A stretch of DNA of 64,000 nucleotides. Source: an uncultured Erwinia sp. (GTDB lineage: Bacteria > Pseudomonadota > Gammaproteobacteria > Enterobacterales > Enterobacteriaceae). The stretch covers positions 1 through 64,000 of the forward strand of contig CALYQW010000004.1 in assembly GCA_945290265.1 (NCBI GenBank), given 5' to 3'. A program made the translations under genes and the position numbers. Below are positions 1-8,600 of the stretch, piece by piece; positions within the stretch are counted from its first letter, which is position 1, and every line of letters starts with the position of its first letter. The notes under the pieces were generated by a model. The model was not told where the DNA came from and made no database searches. It worked only from the letters and a program-made list of their open reading frames with translations.

Positions 1-53
1 CCCTGTTTAATCGCCGGCTCCCGGTGCAGGAGAGTCAGCCGGTGAAAAATTAA
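1..53 (+). CDS. C-terminal end of an unidentified gene (partial)
   Basis: An open frame enters from the left edge and stops at TAA 51-53, giving 16 residues that end in QPVKN. It is followed at once by a perfect stem-loop, which is how a gene end usually looks. The fragment is too short to identify. The frame could also be chance, so this is only a tentative call. Confidence 0.35.
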   Translation, partial: LFNRRLPVQESQPVKN

Positions 54-68
54 GCCACGCTGGCACCG

Positions 69-89
69 AGCGCCTGCGAGGCAGGCGCT
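69..89. terminator. Stem-loop between convergent genes
   Basis: A perfect 9-bp inverted repeat (69-77 and 81-89) with a 3-nt GAG loop lies between the rightward frame ending at 53 and the leftward gene ending at 111. No T-run follows on either strand, so it is a terminator-like hairpin or 3'-end stabiliser rather than a classical intrinsic terminator. Confidence 0.45.
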
Positions 90-110
90 GAACTGACTGA
101 AATTGGTGAG

Positions 111-1310
111 TTACAGTGTGATCTCCATTTGCTGTTCAGCGCGCTGAATCTTCAGTTTAAGTTTACCTGCCGGGGTCAAGGCCAGCTTTTCTCTCAGGCG
201 ATCGATCTGCGCTGGCGGATAGCTGATACCGTTAAGCGCCAAAATAACATCGCCGTTACGTAATCCGAGCATGTCCATTGCCGCTTCATCGTTATAAAAC
301 ACTTCGATATTCGGGTTGTTATAACGCACTTTAATATGACGGACACTGGCCAGCTCGTGACGTTCCAGAGAGTCAGCGTCATAACAGAACATCAGGCGTG
401 ACGGAATAAAGGCATAGCGTGCAAAACGCGCCAGAAAGCCCATCCCCAGGCTGTACTGCTGATTCTGGTTGATCTCCAGTTTGACTTCAGCCAGAGGCAT
501 TTGGTTGAAGGTTAAACCCTGGAAAATATACAGCGGCGCATTTTTCAGCCCGCTGCCATCCATCGCCGTATCGTTGGGATTATCCAGCATCAGGGCGGCA
601 TGATGATCTTTGGCAAACTGAATAAATTCCCTGTCTGCCGTAACCCCATTACCGCCGGTATCTATGCCAAACGCGATATCGGTATTCTCATAGCGTAACC
701 ACAGTTGCGGCATACTGTTATAAGCATCACTGTAGCCGGTACAGTAACGATAGTCGGACGCTGAGGGCGCTTCCCGGGTGATCAGCAGACGCTTTTTTTG
801 GTTATCCACCTGCCAGTTTAATTTTCTGAAGGTATCAACGCCAATAATCCCATCAATATCACTACCAAGCGCTTCCACCATTTGTGAAAGATCGAGACTT
901 ATCCAGGGTGTATCGTCATTGATTTGCTGGCTACCGATGGTTAAGGGGCGGGGTCTGATAATGGCGTAGTCATTGCGGCTCATGCTGCCATAGGCGGTGG
1001 TGATACCAGAAAGGTTTTCCCGATAAAATGCAGGCAGCTCGGCAGCAGGATAAGGTTTGGTGATCTCATCTGCCACTTTCTGATTGAGAATGGTGAAACT
1101 GGATCCGGTATCCACCAGGAAGTGCCAGGTTTTATTTTCAATGGCCACCGGAATAATAAGATTGCGGTCACTGGTGATATCCAGTACCGCCGATGCCGGG
1201 TTGTGATTGGTTGCGGAAACGGTTGGTTCAGAATTGTCGTTGCAGGCAGATAAAATCCCGATCCCGCACGCCAGCAATAAACCCTTTTTTTTCCCTTTGA
1301 GTAATCTCAT
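111..1310 (-). CDS. Aspartyl protease-like PDZ lipoprotein
   Basis: The 399-residue product has a basic N-terminus, a hydrophobic stretch and a lipobox (LSAC, Cys23), so it should be a lipoprotein facing the periplasm. Two retropepsin-type motifs are visible: DTGSS at Asp67 and DTGGNG at Asp217. The intervening segment has GSDIDGIIGVD typical of aspartyl-protease folds. The last ~70 residues look like a PDZ domain (LGLRNGDVILALNGISY). The pair of DTG half-sites in one chain suggests a pseudo-dimeric protease instead of a homodimer. Substrate unknown; a periplasmic quality-control or processing role is only inference. It stands alone, with its own AT-rich upstream region. Confidence 0.75.
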   Translation of the reverse strand: MRLLKGKKKGLLLACGIGILSACNDNSEPTVSATNHNPASAVLDITSDRNLIIPVAIENKTWHFLVDTGSSFTILNQKVADEITKPYPAAELPAFYRENLSGITTAYGSMSRNDYAIIRPRPLTIGSQQINDDTPWISLDLSQMVEALGSDIDGIIGVDTFRKLNWQVDNQKKRLLITREAPSASDYRYCTGYSDAYNSMPQLWLRYENTDIAFGIDTGGNGVTADREFIQFAKDHHAALMLDNPNDTAMDGSGLKNAPLYIFQGLTFNQMPLAEVKLEINQNQQYSLGMGFLARFARYAFIPSRLMFCYDADSLERHELASVRHIKVRYNNPNIEVFYNDEAAMDMLGLRNGDVILALNGISYPPAQIDRLREKLALTPAGKLKLKIQRAEQQMEITL

Positions 1311-1616
1311 TGATTGTCCTTAATCGTCAGATCGATTTCGTAGATATGATAACTAACAAAAGTTAAATTTACCAGGCGAGGGATGTGATATCGGAAAATT
1401 AAATATTGATTCAAAGCCGGAGTATTAATGATTAATACCAATGGATATATTTTTCAAATAAATTATTTACTGTCTGATTAATTATTATCCCTGAACAATA
1501 TCATTAAATAAAATTTATTATTAGGCTTTTGCTGGTATTTATCGTAAAGATAAATACCGGAGAAAATATGTCTGCAGGAGAGAAAATAATACCTTGATTA
1601 ATGGTGCCCGATTTTA
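1311..1616. other. AT-rich intergenic region with one hairpin
   Basis: About 300 bp upstream of the protease gene and downstream of yafV. It is strongly AT-rich and has no credible reading frame. A 10-bp stem with a 5-nt loop lies at 1534-1558 (GGTATTTATC paired with GATAAATACC). It is placed like a yafV terminator, but only short T runs accompany it. The protease promoter must lie here; no single -35/-10 pair stands out. Confidence 0.5.
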
Positions 1617-2384
1617 TTACCAGTCAAAATCGTCAGCATCCTGCCAGGCTGGAAATACTTCACGATAGTGACGCAGTACTTCCAGCGAAAGGTCGGCATC
1701 CAGCCGGGCGGGATGATGAGGTTCAGCGCGGGTCAGTATTTCCCCCTGCGGTCCGAGAATCAGGCTGTCACCGCTGTAAATATGACCTTTGGGATCCTCA
1801 CCCGTACGGTTGCAGCCTGCGACATAACTCTGATTTTCTATTGCCCTGGCCTGCAATAGCGTCTGCCAGTGTTGAATACGTGCTTCAGGCCAGTTCGCCA
1901 CATACAGGGCCAGATCGTAGTCATTACGGTTGCGGGAAAATACCGGAAAGCGCAGGTCATAACAAATTTGCAGCAGAATGCGCCAACCACGCCATTCAAT
2001 GACCGTACGTTGATTACCTGCCTGATAGTGTTGATGCTCCCCCGCCATACGGAACAGATGCCGCTTATCATAAAAATGGATCTGCCCGTCAGGTTCACAG
2101 CAGTAGAAACGATTGACAGCCGCACCGTTCTTCTGCACCGCAGCGCTCCCGGCCAGCATGGCGTTGGTTTTAGCTGCCTGCTGCCGCATCCAGGTCACCA
2201 CGTCATTTTCCGACAGTGAATGGGTGGCGGCTTCCATGGCAAAACCGCTGGTAAACATTTCTGGTAAAACAATCAGGTCGCGATAGTGGATCTCATTAAG
2301 TAGCTGTTCAAAAAAACCAAGATTGGCTGCGCCATCCATCCAAACCAAAGGCTGCTGTAACAGGGTGAGTTTCAGAGTTGACAT
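1617..2384 (-). CDS. yafV: Omega-amidase YafV (nitrilase family)
   Basis: The 255-residue protein is a carbon-nitrogen hydrolase matching E. coli YafV in length and sequence. The Glu-Lys-Cys triad is visible: Glu in VLPEMFTSG, Lys in YDKRHLF, Cys in LQICYDLRFP. Omega-amidases hydrolyse alpha-ketoglutaramate and 2-oxosuccinamate, the products of glutamine or asparagine transamination. The chosen ATG (2384) starts MSTLKLTLLQ, as in the family; a longer frame exists but lacks homology. The start lies 13 bp inside the end of mtnE, so the two genes are probably translationally coupled. This fits the job: MtnE uses glutamine-type donors and YafV would remove the keto-acid product, pulling methionine regeneration forward. 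Confidence 0.93.
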   Translation of the reverse strand: MSTLKLTLLQQPLVWMDGAANLGFFEQLLNEIHYRDLIVLPEMFTSGFAMEAATHSLSENDVVTWMRQQAAKTNAMLAGSAAVQKNGAAVNRFYCCEPDGQIHFYDKRHLFRMAGEHQHYQAGNQRTVIEWRGWRILLQICYDLRFPVFSRNRNDYDLALYVANWPEARIQHWQTLLQARAIENQSYVAGCNRTGEDPKGHIYSGDSLILGPQGEILTRAEPHHPARLDADLSLEVLRHYREVFPAWQDADDFDW

Positions 2385-3544
2385 AAGCGCTCCGCAGCGG
2401 CATCCAGGGTTGCATCCTGTTTGGCAAAACACAGGCGAATAAGTTTATGCGGGAAGGGGCCGGCACAGAATACCGACAGCGGGATCGCGGCAACGCCAAC
2501 TTCTTTGGTCAGCCAGTGGCAAAAATCTACATCATCCAGATCGGAAATCGCGCTGTAGTCGGCCAGCAAAAAATAGGTACCGCTGCATGGCAGTATCTTC
2601 AGGCGGCTGCCGCTCAGTGCATTAATAAAGCGATCGCGCCGCGCCTGATAAAACTGCGGTAGCTGATGATAGTGCTGAGGTTGATGGCGTAGCATATCCG
2701 CCAGCGCATGCTGTGCCGGCGTATTCACCGAAAACGTCAGATACTGATGCACTTTACGCAGTTCAGCACTGAGTGCTGCAGGAGCCACACAGTAACCAAC
2801 TTTCCAGCCCGTCATATGAAAAGTTTTACCAAATGATGATACCGCTAACGCCCGCTGACGCAATTGTGGATGCGCCAGCACGCTGGCATGGCCTGCGGCA
2901 TCAAAACAGATATGCTCATACACTTCGTCGCTCAGAACATAGATCTCATGCTGTGCTATCGCCTGCCATAGCTGAGCAAAGTCACTCTGTTGCCAGACGG
3001 TGGCCGAAGGATTATGCGGCGTATTGAGGATCACCAGCCGGGTGCGTGGTGACAGCAACTGATTAAACGCCTGCCAGTCGACAGCAAACACAGGCGGCTG
3101 CAATGTCAGACGCTTCATTTCACCCCCCGCCAGAGCCACCGCAGGCGCATAGCTATCATAGCTGGGATCGAAGCAAATGACTTCATCTCCGGCGCGCACC
3201 AGCGCGGTGATGGCGGCGTAAAGCGCTTCAGTAGCACCGGCAGTGACGGTGATCTCGTTTTCTGCGTCCGGCTGATAACCAGAGAGTTCTGTGGTTTTTT
3301 CAGCAATAGCCTGACGAAGCGCCGCGACACCGGTCATTGGCGCATACTGGTTCGCGCCCTGGCTGACGTGGTGCGCCAGGCGCTGCTGTAAATACAACGG
3401 ACCGTCAAAATCAGGAAATCCCTGCGAAAGATTAATCGCCTGGTACTGCTGTGCAAGGGCGCTCATCTGACTGAATATCGTGGTACCCAGCGTCGGGAGT
3501 TTACTTTGCGGGGTAAGATCTGCGCTAACAACTGTTTCAGCCAT
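2372..3544 (-). CDS. mtnE: Methionine aminotransferase (YbdL/MtnE)
   Basis: A 390-residue PLP-dependent fold-type I aminotransferase closely resembling E. coli YbdL. It transaminates 4-methylthio-2-oxobutyrate to methionine, the last step of methionine salvage. Visible signatures are NLSQGFPDFDG near the N-terminus, NTPHNPSATVW, and the PLP lysine region SSFGKTFHMTGWKVGY. The ATG at 3544 has AAGGA 8 nt upstream; an ATG 5 nt earlier is out of frame. The gene diverges from mtnBCD across a shared MetJ operator and overlaps yafV downstream. Confidence 0.95.
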   Translation of the reverse strand: MAETVVSADLTPQSKLPTLGTTIFSQMSALAQQYQAINLSQGFPDFDGPLYLQQRLAHHVSQGANQYAPMTGVAALRQAIAEKTTELSGYQPDAENEITVTAGATEALYAAITALVRAGDEVICFDPSYDSYAPAVALAGGEMKRLTLQPPVFAVDWQAFNQLLSPRTRLVILNTPHNPSATVWQQSDFAQLWQAIAQHEIYVLSDEVYEHICFDAAGHASVLAHPQLRQRALAVSSFGKTFHMTGWKVGYCVAPAALSAELRKVHQYLTFSVNTPAQHALADMLRHQPQHYHQLPQFYQARRDRFINALSGSRLKILPCSGTYFLLADYSAISDLDDVDFCHWLTKEVGVAAIPLSVFCAGPFPHKLIRLCFAKQDATLDAAAERLCQL

Positions 3545-3597
3545 AACATAAATCCTTGCGAAAAGTCGGTGTGATAGCCAGGGCCATATTGCTGGCA

Positions 3598-3625
3598 ACT
3601 ATAGCATGATGCTAGTATTTGGCAA
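3598..3625 (-). promoter_or_regulatory. mtnE promoter
   Basis: Read on the minus strand, TTGCCA (3620-3625) and TATAGT (3598-3603) are separated by 16 bp, a good sigma-70 match. The MetJ boxes begin only 4 bp upstream of the -35, so bound repressor would sit against RNA polymerase. Confidence 0.65.
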
Positions 3626-3628
3626 TCA

Positions 3629-3644
3629 AGACGTTCAGACGTCT
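3629..3644. promoter_or_regulatory. MetJ operator (two tandem met boxes)
   Basis: Two adjacent 8-bp met boxes: AGACGTTC (3629-3636) and AGACGTCT (3637-3644), the second a perfect consensus. MetJ binds tandem boxes with S-adenosylmethionine as co-repressor. The site lies between the divergent mtnE and mtnB starts, so it can repress both arms of the salvage pathway when methionine/SAM is plentiful. Confidence 0.88.
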
Positions 3645-3688
3645 GAATTAGTGCGGTGATTTTATCTGACCAAAAATTAAGGATAACT

Positions 3689-4303
3689 ATGAGCACACCT
3701 GATGCGTTAGCGCAGTTGATAGCTACCTGTCACTGGATCGGTGCTCGTGGCTGGGCACCTGCTACCGGGGGCAATATGTCGCTGCGTCAGGACGCCCGCT
3801 ATTGTCTGTTAAGCGAATCGGGTAAAGATAAGGGTTCACTGAGCGCTGACGATTTTATCCAGGTGGAGATTGCCAGTAATCACGTATCCTCAGGTCGCCG
3901 TCCGTCGGCGGAAACCGGACTGCATACCCTGATTTATCGCCTGTTTCCCGAAGCAGGGTCGGTGCTGCATGTCCATACGGTGAATACCACCGTGCTGTCG
4001 CGACTGACGACAGGGCCCACCCTGGAAATTCAGGGTTATGAAATGCAGAAAGCGTTGGCTGGTCAATACTCACATCTTGATACCGTGACTGTTCCCCTGT
4101 TTGATAACGATCAGGATATTGCTGCGCTGGTACAGCGTATTGAAGCGTCTGCCGACAGCGCGTTATTGCGTTACGGGTTTCTGCTGCGCGGTCATGGGTT
4201 GACCTGCTGGGGCAGGGATGTCAGTGAGGCACGTCGCCATCTTGAGGGACTGGAATTTTTGTTCCAGTGTGAATTACAACGCCGAATTCTGGAGAAATCA
4301 TGA
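3689..4303 (+). CDS. mtnB: Methylthioribulose-1-phosphate dehydratase MtnB
   Basis: This 204-residue class II aldolase-fold enzyme removes water from 5-methylthioribulose 1-phosphate to give the diketone intermediate. The N-terminal [14 protein letters not shown] motif and zinc-binding HVHTVN (His94, His96) are visible, with the further family His in RGHGLTCWG. The ATG at 3689 has AAGGA 5 nt upstream; an upstream in-frame start would place extra residues over the operator region. It is the first gene of the mtnBCD operon; its stop overlaps the mtnC start (ATGA). Confidence 0.95.
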   Translation: MSTPDALAQLIATCHWIGARGWAPATGGNMSLRQDARYCLLSESGKDKGSLSADDFIQVEIASNHVSSGRRPSAETGLHTLIYRLFPEAGSVLHVHTVNTTVLSRLTTGPTLEIQGYEMQKALAGQYSHLDTVTVPLFDNDQDIAALVQRIEASADSALLRYGFLLRGHGLTCWGRDVSEARRHLEGLEFLFQCELQRRILEKS

Positions 4304-4989
4304 TCCGCGCAATTGTAACGGATATCGAAGGGACGACCAGTGACATTGCCTTTGTGCATCAGGTACTTTTCCCATGGGCGCGTCAGCGGCTGCCTGCGTT
4401 TATTGCTGCCAGGCAACATCAGCCTGAGGTTGCCGAAGCACTGGACGATTTACGCAACGAAACCGGGCGCCCCCGGGCTGATATTGATGAGCTTAGTGTG
4501 ATTCTGGCAGCGTTTATGGATGAGGATCGAAAATCGACCGCGCTGAAAGCCCTGCAGGGGATGGTATGGCGTGAAGGTTATCTGAACGGGAATTATACCG
4601 GTCACTTATACCCTGATGTGTTACCGGCATTGAGGCGCTGGCAGCAGCAGGGGATTGCCCTGTATGTCTATTCTTCCGGCTCGGTAGCCGCACAGCAGCT
4701 GCTGTTTGGCTTCAGTGATGAAGGGGACATCACCGGATTATTTAAGGGCTACTTCGATACCCGCGTTGGGGCGAAGCGCGAAACCAGTGCTTATCGTACC
4801 ATTGCCGAAAAAATCGCCTTGCCGGTGGAGCAACTGCTGTTTTTATCGGATATTCATCAGGAACTGGATGCGGCCGGCGAGGCAGGATGGAACACAGTAC
4901 AACTGATTCGGGGCGAGCCGGATCTTCGCAGCCGGCATCGCCAGGTCACCACCTTTGAGCAGATCAACGAGGAGTTACTGAACCCATGA
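4300..4989 (+). CDS. mtnC: Enolase-phosphatase MtnC
   Basis: A 229-residue HAD-superfamily enzyme that enolises and then dephosphorylates 2,3-diketo-5-methylthiopentyl 1-phosphate to acireductone. HAD motif I is DIEGTT (Asp8, Glu10), motif II is YSSGS, and the C-terminal motif is [12 protein letters not shown]. Length is normal for the bifunctional gamma-proteobacterial enzyme. It overlaps mtnB and mtnD by 4 bp each, indicating tight coupling. Confidence 0.96.
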   Translation: MIRAIVTDIEGTTSDIAFVHQVLFPWARQRLPAFIAARQHQPEVAEALDDLRNETGRPRADIDELSVILAAFMDEDRKSTALKALQGMVWREGYLNGNYTGHLYPDVLPALRRWQQQGIALYVYSSGSVAAQQLLFGFSDEGDITGLFKGYFDTRVGAKRETSAYRTIAEKIALPVEQLLFLSDIHQELDAAGEAGWNTVQLIRGEPDLRSRHRQVTTFEQINEELLNP

Positions 4990-5528
4990 GTGCACTGACG
5001 ATTTTTACCGATAACGATGCTAACTTTGCTGTCTGGCACAGTACTGACGCCAGTGAAATAGCGACTAAACTGGGCGAATCTGGCGTGCGATTCGAGCGCT
5101 GGCAGGCCGACCGCGAGCTGGGGGATAATCCGGATGCGAACAGCGTGATCACCGCTTATCAGCATGCTATCGATCGGCTGGTGGCTGAAAAAGGGTATCA
5201 GAGCTGGGATGTTATTAGTATGCGTGCTGATAATCAGCAGAAAGCGGAATTGCGCGGTAAGTTTCTCTCAGAGCATACGCATGGCGAGGATGAAGTGCGT
5301 TTCTTTGTAGAAGGCGCGGGACTTTTTTGTCTCCACCTGGCCGGATTTGTTTACCAGGTATTATGCGAAAAGAATGATTTAATTTCAGTGCCTGCCGGCA
5401 CGCCACATTGGTTTGACATGGGGTCGGAACCGCATTTCACTGCCATCCGTATTTTTGAGAATCCCCAGGGCTGGATCGCGCAATTTACCGGTGACAGTAT
5501 CGCCGACAGCTATCCGCGTCTGCCTTGA
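4986..5528 (+). CDS. mtnD: Acireductone dioxygenase MtnD
   Basis: A 180-residue cupin that oxidises acireductone. With Fe2+ it yields formate and the 2-oxo acid precursor of methionine; with Ni2+ the same fold makes CO. The metal ligands are visible as His97, His99 and Glu103 in HTHGEDE, plus His141 in PAGTPHWFD. It is the last gene of mtnBCD. Downstream lies a 12-bp stem-loop, then the orphan gene at 5696. Confidence 0.96.
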   Translation: MSALTIFTDNDANFAVWHSTDASEIATKLGESGVRFERWQADRELGDNPDANSVITAYQHAIDRLVAEKGYQSWDVISMRADNQQKAELRGKFLSEHTHGEDEVRFFVEGAGLFCLHLAGFVYQVLCEKNDLISVPAGTPHWFDMGSEPHFTAIRIFENPQGWIAQFTGDSIADSYPRLP

Positions 5529-5535
5529 AATTTAC

Positions 5536-5568
5536 TGCGCTGTTCTGACGTTTTAACAGGATAGCGCA
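5536..5568 (+). terminator. Stem-loop after mtnBCD
   Basis: A 12-bp stem (5536-5547 with 5557-5568, including two G-U pairs in RNA) and a 9-nt loop start 8 nt after the mtnD stop. There is no U-run after it, so it may be an mRNA 3'-end stabiliser or weak terminator. Confidence 0.45.
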
Positions 5569-5695
5569 CGTGAGTATCAGCCTTCACGGGTTTCAGGTCA
5601 GAATTATCTGTATCCAAAGGCGTTTTTTTAAAAGTTTCTGCACGCTGTTTTTATTATAAGCAATTTATATTCTAAATAGCGTATGGGAGCAGGGG

Positions 5696-8600
5696 ATGCC
5701 AGAGACTATTACCAAAAGCGGTTTTTTACACGCAGGGTCTTCCACAGGTCGTTTCCACCAGGAGCAAAAAAGTACACTTCTGCCAGATATTATGACCTGT
5801 CTTAAAAATGTCACTGGAATTAATGGTTGCCAGAAAAGAAAGAGTGAATTTTATCTGCGCAAGGGCGCTGAGTTAAGAGCGCTGGTATACCGTGGCGAAG
5901 AATTCACTTACCCTCCCGTGATAAAGTTTGATAAAAAAACAACGTATTCTGCGCTGTTATTTTTCCTTTCTACGATAAACAGTAAATTAATCACTGGCTA
6001 TAAATCTCAACCAGATATCCGTTTTCCGTCACAGAAGAATTATCCCGGTCATTCAGTGTTGATGCTGGCTGAAAACAGACTTACGCCTGAAGAGGCTTGC
6101 TATCATTCAGGTGTTTTACACTGCCGACAAAATAATCCCGGCAGCGCGATGGCTGCCCAACCAACTGTTGAGCTGTACACATTCAGAAACAGGCGAGCCG
6201 CGAAAGATGGTTCCGGTTTGCAGAAAAATAATAGCCCATTGGCAGGTATTCTCTGCCTGGAAGCGTTACAGCAGTCTCTGGAGACGGTACCGGAGAATCT
6301 GAAGCAAAGTGTATCATTTATCTTCGATTCACTATTGATGATGTTTTACAATGCCAATATACGTTTGGGAATAAAACGCAGACTCAGTCATATTGTCGCA
6401 GTTAGCTGTAAGTCGGCCGCGGTACAGCAGGAATTGTTGATCGAAAAAAAAGCGCTGGCATTATTATGGGAAACAATATGCCACGTAAAGGCAAAGATTA
6501 AAAAGAAATATCGCCGACAGCATGTCTTTCGTTCAATTAACTACTGGATTGAAGTCATTGATCATTTGTTGCTGATTTACGCCAGAACGATGATGATGAC
6601 CTGTTCTTTTCCCGGTCCTCTGGCGGTAGCGAATATACCCTATCGAAGCGTTATTCCTGTGGATGATACAGTTTCTCATAAAAGAGAGGAACACTATCAG
6701 AAAAAAAGCAGGCGTAAAGAAATTGTTATTGATAAACGGAGAATCTCCGGAGATGTTCAGTTTAACGAAGAAGAGGGTGATATTGTCGAAATTGTAAAAC
6801 TGTTTGAAAAACAGTGTGCTACTGATCGAGAAAATATAGATTTCAGCAGCACATTAAGAATTATAAGTAAAGTGTTAAAAGCTCCGTTGCTCAAGTTAAC
6901 GGAAGAATCGATGATTTTATACAACTTTGAAATATTGAAAAAAGGCTGCGTTGATAATGAGAAAACGCTGGAAGTTGTCGAGAGTCTGGAGTCAGTGGTT
7001 AGTGGAATTTTAACGTTATTACCCAAAGTCTCTACGCTTAAATCCATTATTTCTCTGACATCCATGGTGTTCAATATGCTGGCTGACGCCATAGATGACA
7101 AAGACTTAACGGTAAAATCCAGCGATGAAATTGAAAATCTGGCAAGAGACATCCTGAAGGATGTGGTCTCATCAGCCAGGCTGGGTGAATTCAGGTTAAA
7201 GACTCCTGAGTTTACCAGCATTACGCTGGTGGAGATGGTCGAAAAAATAAGAATTAAAAAAAACAAAATAAATATTCAAACTGATGTTGCCGGGAAAGAT
7301 ATTCAGGTAAGCAGCCACTATAATCATTTTATCGAAGATGCGACCGGGTTTTTAATTTTCTATAATTTTGATAAAAAAAACTGGTTTGTCGAAATTAATG
7401 ATAATTTTGGCCGAATGGTTAAAGAGGATGCCGATAAATTATATTCTGTCTTTTATAATGCTGACCTGCTTCTACTGAGGAATGGCTCGCCTAAATACTA
7501 TAATGATGGAGTTGTAAATTTATATGATAATGCCTTTTATGTTGTTATTGGTAATAAAATTTGCTACACTGAAGAATATAAAATAAATAATGGTATTTAT
7601 CGTTATCTGTCATCAAAAACCCCCTTCCCGCAAAAAGATGCTGAATTATTTCCGATCATCTATATAAATGGAACCTGGCGATTTGAAGAGGAAACCAGTC
7701 CCGGCGTTACCCGTGAACTGTTGCTACTGCTTGATGCTGATAATCAATTGAAACAGAGATTGATGAGCAAAGATATTACGCACAGCAGCGTTACACCTTT
7801 TGATAATGTTTATTTAACCCAGTTTGATGCTCATAATTGGGAGTATTTAAAAGCAGACAATGTATACTATCGTTTGAATTTTAATTTAGGCAGTTTTTTT
7901 TATCTTCAGGGCGAGCAGAATGTATTTCAACTGGAAAAGAGAGGATATATCTATCACCTTAAAAAAAATAAAGAAGAAAGAGTCTATGGTGCTTATAAAG
8001 AAGAGTTATTGCCTCTTGGAGCCGTTGCATTTGATAAAGCTGTTTATCTTGACAGTAGCATTGTCAGCATTATAAAGAATATGGCATATTTTCCACTGTC
8101 TAAATTCAACACAGAATCTGCAACAGTCAGCCGGTTAGCAGGATCAGTTCGGCTGAACTGGTATAATTTTATTCGTTTCGGCAATCGACTGTTTAAAATA
8201 ACCGATCACTCAGATGGTACGCTTTTGATTAGCGGAGCAGATCAAAGTCAGCCGGGGGTGATCGTTTATAAAAACATCCGCAGCAATACCTATTTTTTGT
8301 ATGATAAGCACTACAGTTTGGAACAGACCAAATTAATCAAAAAAAATTCCTTTTCAGAGGATGAGAACGCTTCCGGATTAAATAGTAACTATTATGAGAC
8401 CCTGGCATTAAATTCCATACTGCGCACCCATCTTGATAGTAGTGTCAGCATCTATCACAGTAATGTCTCGCTGAAACCCTATGGTAATGGCCTGTTAAAC
8501 TTTTATCGCTTTGTAGAACGCGAAGAAATCATCATCTATCACTTTGAACAGGACATTTATTTTTATGTGGTTGAAAGTTCTTCAGACCAGGGAATGCCGG

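Noticed and set aside
6757..7266. A 169-codon frame antisense to the large orphan gene
   Set aside because: It lies wholly inside the 1395-codon frame, is Ser/Leu/Asn-biased as expected from an AT-rich complement, and has no start signal.
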